NCBI GenBank assembly: GCA_026193555.1
Contig: JAPHUU010000285.1
Span: 1-10,285 of the forward strand
DNA length: 10,285 nucleotides
DNA from: Rhodanobacter sp.
Lineage (GTDB): Bacteria > Pseudomonadota > Gammaproteobacteria > Xanthomonadales > Rhodanobacteraceae
Reading direction: 5' to 3'
Shown here: positions 7,457 to 10,285 of the stretch, piece by piece
How the letters are laid out: every line of letters begins with the position of its first letter
Numbering within the stretch: the first letter of the stretch is position 1
Made by a program: the position numbers and the translations under genes
Notes under the pieces: generated by a model
The model's database searches: none
What the model saw: only the letters and a program-made list of their open reading frames with translations
What the model was told of the DNA's origin: nothing

Positions 7457-8662
7457 ATGACAAGAATCGCAAGAAGTAACGGCGCGCGACTGCGCCGCCG
7501 TGTTTCGCATCAGGGCCTGTCGGCCGGCATCGTGCTGCTTGGACTGGCCGTCTGCCCGCTGACAGCCGGTGCCACCGAGATCAGTGGCGACAACTGGAAG
7601 GTGGACATCAGTGGCTTCGTCAATGCCTTCTACACCACGGTGGGCTGTTCGGGTGCCGCCGTGGGTGGCCCTGCGCTGGCCTCGCAGGGATTGGGCTGCG
7701 GCGGCCAGCAGAACCGCACGACAATCGGCAATGGTCTGTTGCCGAATGCCCTGATCAGCAAGTTCAGTACCCAGCAGGAGGGCATTGATATCGCAGCGCA
7801 GGTGGGCATGATGGTGCACACGGCGACCGCTGACGGCCTCGCGGCGAACAATGGCATCGACGTGCGCCAGGCATTTTTCACGCTCGGCTCTGCGGATTTC
7901 GGCACGATCAAGCTCGGCCGTGACTATGGCATTTTCGGTTCCAACGCGATCCTGACCGACATGACGCTGTTGGGGGTCGGGGCGCCGGTCCAGGCCACCC
8001 AACGCGGACGCGTATCGTTGGGACACATCGGTGCGGGCTACACCTACCTCAATAACTACGGCCAGATCGTCTACACCACGCCGGGCAGCAGCAGCGGCCT
8101 GAGCTTCACCGGCGGTGTGTTCAGCCCGGTGAACAACACCGGGGTTTACGACTCCCGGTCCGCTCCGCAAATACAGGTGCAGCTGGCCTACGCACAGAAC
8201 GGCATCAAGGCATGGGTCGGTGCCAAGACGCAGCGGTTCTACGCGATGACCGGCTCCGGTGCGCTGCCGGCCAGCTTCACCATGACCGCCGGGGAGATCG
8301 GTGCGTCGTTCACGCTCGGATCGTTCAGCGTGCTCGGCAACATTCAGTCCGGCCGTGGCATCGGCATCCTCACCGATGGCGACCAGGGCAATGCGAAGGG
8401 AATCAACTACCTGCTGCAGGGCACGTTCGCGCTCACCGAGAAGCTCAAGCTCGGCTTGAGCGATGGCGTCAGTCGCAACCAGGATGACCTCGCCAGCAAT
8501 GCGGATTTCAAGTCCAACAGCAATGTCACCGCTGGTGCCTATTACGCATTGACCAAGAGCGTGACGCTCGATCTCGAGCTTAGCCAGACCCGCTCCAAGG
8601 ATTTTGCCGGGAACACCGCGCGGATGAATGGCGTGGCCCTCGGTGGCATCCTGTTTTTCTGA
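7457..8662 (+). CDS. outer-membrane porin (Gram-negative general porin family)
   Basis: A 401-residue beta-barrel porin that would let small solutes diffuse through the outer membrane. The ATG at 7457 follows a strong GGGGGAG (7444-7450) at 6 nt; the reading frame stays open upstream, but a start there would place the sigma54 promoter inside the gene. The signal peptide has a basic N-region (RLRRR at 11-15), a hydrophobic core (about 21-36) and a cleavage site near TAGA-TEIS. The mature protein starts with KVDISGFVNAFYTT, a first-strand pattern, and contains FFTLGSADFGTIKLGRDYGIFG, the stretch leading into the pore-constriction loop of trimeric porins. It ends with the expected aromatic (GGILFF). 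Two cysteines about 17 residues apart in the first loop (GCSGAA and GLGCGG) may be disulfide-linked. Its sigma54 promoter and shared upstream element tie its expression to the adjacent activator. The solute cannot be read from the sequence. Confidence 0.9.
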   Translation: MTRIARSNGARLRRRVSHQGLSAGIVLLGLAVCPLTAGATEISGDNWKVDISGFVNAFYTTVGCSGAAVGGPALASQGLGCGGQQNRTTIGNGLLPNALISKFSTQQEGIDIAAQVGMMVHTATADGLAANNGIDVRQAFFTLGSADFGTIKLGRDYGIFGSNAILTDMTLLGVGAPVQATQRGRVSLGHIGAGYTYLNNYGQIVYTTPGSSSGLSFTGGVFSPVNNTGVYDSRSAPQIQVQLAYAQNGIKAWVGAKTQRFYAMTGSGALPASFTMTAGEIGASFTLGSFSVLGNIQSGRGIGILTDGDQGNAKGINYLLQGTFALTEKLKLGLSDGVSRNQDDLASNADFKSNSNVTAGAYYALTKSVTLDLELSQTRSKDFAGNTARMNGVALGGILFF

Positions 8663-8737
8663 CCGACACGACTGACCGCAAGGGAGAATTTACGGAAATT
8701 CGCCAACGCAGACCTTGTCACGCGTGAAGATCCTGAC

Positions 8738-8765
8738 GGCGACCAGAGCCTCAGCTCTGGTCGCC
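8738..8765. repeat. perfect 12-bp inverted repeat with CTCA loop
   Basis: GGCGACCAGAGC (8738-8749) and its exact complement (8754-8765) flank the loop CTCA. It starts 76 nt after the porin stop. No T run follows, so it is not a standard intrinsic terminator. It could stabilise the 3' end of the porin mRNA or be a REP-like element. Confidence 0.7.
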
Positions 8766-8800
8766 AGACGAGATTCTGCGGGATACGAAGATGGCCGGTC

Positions 8801-8866
8801 GCCCGCCGGAGCAGCTGACTCTGAAGCCATTAAAAAATGGCCTCAGAGTCAGGTGTGATGGCGGGC
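8801..8866. repeat. nested inverted repeat, REP-like hairpin
   Basis: The inner stem pairs 8815-8831 with 8836-8852: 17 positions with one A/C mismatch (8825/8842), around an AAAA loop. An outer stem pairs GCCCGCC (8801-8807) with GGCGGGC (8860-8866), separated from the inner stem by 7 nt on each side. The inner arm carries CTGACTCTGA, a type of sequence often seen in dispersed hairpin repeats mobilised by REP-associated transposases. That identity is an inference. Confidence 0.7.
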
Positions 8867-9018
8867 AGGCCGAGCGACGCGATTGCCCGGCCGTGGCTCC
8901 CCTGGCGGGTTTCAAGAAGCAGCACCAAGGCACCGGTGCGCGCATGATCAACAGCGATACCGACATCAATCGTTGCTCCGCCGGTTGCCGCTTCACATCA
9001 CGCCTGCAGCTTTGTCGG

Positions 9019-9077
9019 GTGTGGTATTTGATACGCTCTGTAACGGTCGCGTTGCGCCATGGAGGCAACAATGCGTC
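9019..9077 (+). promoter_or_regulatory. upstream activator element, copy 2 (SRPBCC promoter)
   Basis: This is the second copy of the 59-bp element at 7185-7243, with 44 of 59 bases identical and no gaps. In this copy the core shows a dyad GTAACG-N4-CGTTGC (9040-9055), which is weaker in copy 1. The end of the element is 55 bp before the -24 GG at 9132, identical to the spacing at the porin gene. Confidence 0.65.
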
Positions 9078-9129
9078 ATGCCGCGTCGCCGCCCGCTCTG
9101 CCGCACAGCGTTCGCCGGCCGGGCAGCAA

Positions 9130-9145
9130 TTGGCATATGCATTGC
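9130..9145 (+). promoter_or_regulatory. sigma54 (-24/-12) promoter of the SRPBCC gene
   Basis: TTGGCATATGCATTGC has GG at 9132-9133 and GC at 9144-9145 with a 10-base gap, and TT follows as in the consensus TTGCTT. Transcription would start near 9157, about 34 nt before the ATG at 9191. It lies inside the longer open frame that begins at 9059 and so argues for the downstream start. Confidence 0.75.
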
Positions 9146-9190
9146 TTGTCATTCGCATCAGGCTTTGCGCCGTCGACTCGGAAGGTGGAC

Positions 9191-9613
9191 ATGGCGAGCA
9201 TCTGCGTCACCCAGCATCTCCCCCATTCCGTTGAAGCGGTCTGGGCTCTGATCGGTGATTTCGGCGGACTCCATCGCTGGCACCCGCAGGTGCAGCGGCT
9301 GGATTTGTCGTGGGAGGGGCGGATCCGCACCCTGCACTACGCCGATGGGGGGCGCGTGGTGGAACGTCTGGAGGCGCGCAACGACGCCATCTACCGGTAT
9401 GCGTATGTGCTGGTCGATGGCACGTTGCCGGTGCACGCCTGTCGCTCCAGGCTTGAGGTGCGGGCCGAGGGCGGGCAAAGTGAAGTGAGCTGGTCCTCCG
9501 ATTTCGAGCCTCTCGGTGACGGTGATGCCGAGGCCGCGGCCGAGGCCGCCCTGCGGATGAACTACACCGCTGGCCTGCGGGCCGTGGCGATGGCGCTTGG
9601 GGAGGGCGGCTAG
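9191..9613 (+). CDS. SRPBCC (START-like) small ligand-binding protein, MxaD-like
   Basis: This 140-residue protein has the SRPBCC/polyketide-cyclase fold pattern: a first strand (SICVTQHLPH), then SVEAVWALIGDFGGLHRWHPQV (the helix and WHP segment typical of the family), alternating strands through the middle (RTLHYADGGRVVERLEA, YRYAYVL, SRLEVRAEGG, SEVSWSSDFEPL) and a long C-terminal helix. This matches the usual length of a single domain. The start at 9191 has AAGG 5 nt upstream and sits behind the sigma54 promoter. There is no signal peptide from this start, so a cytoplasmic location is likely. Family members bind hydrophobic or small ligands. One branch, MxaD, accompanies PQQ-dependent methanol dehydrogenase, but MxaD is periplasmic, so that relation is only suggestive here. 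The shared promoter architecture places it in the same regulon as the porin. Confidence 0.85.
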   Translation: MASICVTQHLPHSVEAVWALIGDFGGLHRWHPQVQRLDLSWEGRIRTLHYADGGRVVERLEARNDAIYRYAYVLVDGTLPVHACRSRLEVRAEGGQSEVSWSSDFEPLGDGDAEAAAEAALRMNYTAGLRAVAMALGEGG

Positions 9614-9640
9614 CTCAGCGGCGTTCTTCGGATTCGGGGT

Positions 9641-9720
9641 AGAGCCCGACAAGGGCATGATTTGGAGGGTAACCCATTCAACGGTGAGGTAGTTACCCCT
9701 GCAAGTACCCCCGGGACGTG
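9641..9720 (-). other. possible remnant of a tRNA-associated integration site
   Basis: The gap between the SRPBCC gene and the tRNA terminator holds a repeat GGGTAAC/GTTACCC (9667-9673 and 9692-9698). Read on the minus strand it has two G-rich blocks, GGGGGTACTTGCAGGGGTAA, followed by an ATG at 9658 that opens MPLSGSTPNPKNA. G-rich GGGGGTA blocks followed by a start like MPLTDTAIKNAKP are typical in front of P4-type integrases lying just beyond a tRNA 3' end. Only about 45 bp of possible integrase sequence remain before the frame runs antisense into the SRPBCC gene. This is pattern recall and weak. Confidence 0.25.
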
Positions 9721-9765
9721 TTGGAAGTCAATGGGTGACCTTCGACCTCAATGGAACGATAGGCC

Positions 9766-9797
9766 AAGAAAAACCCCGCTTTTTGGCGGGGTTTTGG
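9766..9797 (-). terminator. intrinsic terminator of tRNA-Ala (probably bidirectional)
   Basis: The stem CCCCGC/GCGGGG (9774-9779 and 9786-9791) has a 6-nt loop. On the minus strand it is followed by TTTTTCTT, ending the tRNA-Ala transcript. On the plus strand it is followed by TTTTGGTCTTTCTT, so it may also stop transcription from the SRPBCC gene. Confidence 0.9.
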
Positions 9798-9826
9798 TCT
9801 TTCTTGGGTCTTGCTGGATACACACA

Positions 9827-9902
<76 letters not shown>

Positions 9903-9915
9903 ACGTAAGCGGTCC

Positions 9916-9944
9916 ATGTTAGCAGCGAGGCCGGGGTTCGCCAA
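9916..9944 (-). promoter_or_regulatory. sigma70 promoter of tRNA-Ala
   Basis: On the minus strand TTGGCG (9944-9939) and TAACAT (9921-9916) are separated by 17 bases, the optimal spacing. The start would lie only about 6 nt before the mature 5' end of the tRNA. Confidence 0.65.
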
Positions 9945-9996
9945 GACCTGGTGGCGGTGATGCCACGTGGGTACGGATCGTGCGCGATGGACTGGA

Positions 9997-10285
9997 TCAG
10001 CCGGGCAGCAGGTTGGTGAGCCGGTCGTGCAACAGCTCGCGGCGCCAGCCGTCGAGCAGGTCGGGCCACTTGGCGGTGACCACGTATTCCTCCAGCGCCT
10101 TGCGCGGACACAGCAGGCCCGGTGGCAAGTCGAGCTCGGCGGCAAGGGAGTCGATGCAGAGCTTCATCGCGCCCAGCGCCTTCTTTGCCTCGCCCTGCGG
10201 ATGGCCGGGGATGCTCGCGGTGGCGGCGATCTCGTCGGCGCTGACGGCAGGTGCGAGCAGTCCGAAGAGGTCCCTGCGCGGGGCC
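9997..10285 (-). CDS. rnd: ribonuclease D, C-terminal part (cut by the window edge)
   Basis: The last 95 or so codons of a minus-strand gene that continues beyond the right edge, ending with TGA at 9999-9997. RNase D is a 3'-5' exoribonuclease that trims tRNA precursors. The visible part corresponds to the C-terminal HRDC-type region: EAKKALGAMKLCIDSLAAEL, then LPPGLLCPRKALEEYV, then KWPDLLDGWRRELLHDRLTN and LLPG. The ending matches the E. coli Rnd pattern LISGWRGELMAEALHNLL as I recall it. The catalytic DEDD exonuclease domain lies outside the window and cannot be checked. The neighbouring tRNA fits loosely but proves nothing about function. Confidence 0.85.
   Translation of the reverse strand, partial: APRRDLFGLLAPAVSADEIAATASIPGHPQGEAKKALGAMKLCIDSLAAELDLPPGLLCPRKALEEYVVTAKWPDLLDGWRRELLHDRLTNLLPG

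Larger units (their letters stand above)
8663..9190. other. non-coding stretch between porin and SRPBCC genes
   Basis: These 528 bp hold no credible gene. From left to right they contain a short repeat GAATTT/AAATTC (8686-8701), a 12-bp perfect hairpin (8738-8765), a nested hairpin (8801-8866), unassigned sequence to about 9018, the 59-bp activator element (9019-9077) and a sigma54 promoter (9130-9145). Open frames crossing it on both strands run through these structures and look accidental. Confidence 0.6.

Noticed and set aside
7292..8170. Minus-strand open frame of 292 codons
   Set aside because: It is antisense to the porin gene and its leader, with no recognisable domain.
9059..9190. 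Earlier start of the SRPBCC gene at 9059
   Set aside because: The added 44 residues are not part of the fold, and the sigma54 promoter (9130-9145) lies inside them.
8751..9234. Open frames of 135 (-) and 147 (+) codons in the porin-SRPBCC gap
   Set aside because: They run through hairpins and the regulatory element, with compositions unlike a protein and no good start signal.

Overview
The window is high-G+C DNA from a Gram-negative proteobacterium. It carries two TonB-dependent outer-membrane receptors, a general porin, a sigma54-dependent activator, tRNA-Ala(CGC) and the 3' end of an RNase D gene. The protein style suggests a gammaproteobacterium of the Xanthomonadales/Rhodanobacteraceae kind (Rhodanobacter, Dyella, Frateuria). 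That placement is an impression from the sequence, not a database result.

Layout. At 103-2514 (+) lies a TonB-dependent receptor of unknown substrate. It converges on a second receptor at 2727-4862 (-), whose plug and C-terminal motifs match the pyrroloquinoline quinone (PQQ) receptor PqqU/YncD. Next comes an AcoR-type sigma54 activator (GAF, PAS, AAA+, Fis HTH) at 5085-7031 (-). Divergent from it are a trimeric-type porin at 7457-8662 (+) and, after a 528-bp non-coding stretch, a small SRPBCC (START/MxaD-like) protein at 9191-9613 (+). The right end is housekeeping: a bidirectional terminator, tRNA-Ala(CGC) with its own promoter, and the 3' end of rnd, all on the minus strand.

How the parts fit. 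The PqqU-like, porin and SRPBCC genes each have a -24/-12 promoter (GG-N10-GC with TTGGC...TTGC) at a sensible distance from the start codon. The porin and SRPBCC genes also share a 59-bp upstream element (44 of 59 identical, no gaps) that sits at exactly the same distance from the -24 GG in both cases. This looks like a local regulon of the activator encoded between them. The candidate system is an alcohol- or acetoin-type signal switching on outer-membrane entry routes (PQQ receptor, porin) and a small ligand-binding accessory protein. No PQQ-dependent dehydrogenase and no PQQ biosynthesis gene lies in the window, so the link to periplasmic alcohol oxidation is an inference.

The non-coding stretch 8663-9018 contains two strong inverted repeats that look like REP-type hairpins. 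The stretch between the SRPBCC gene and the tRNA has weak signs of an old tRNA-associated integration site.
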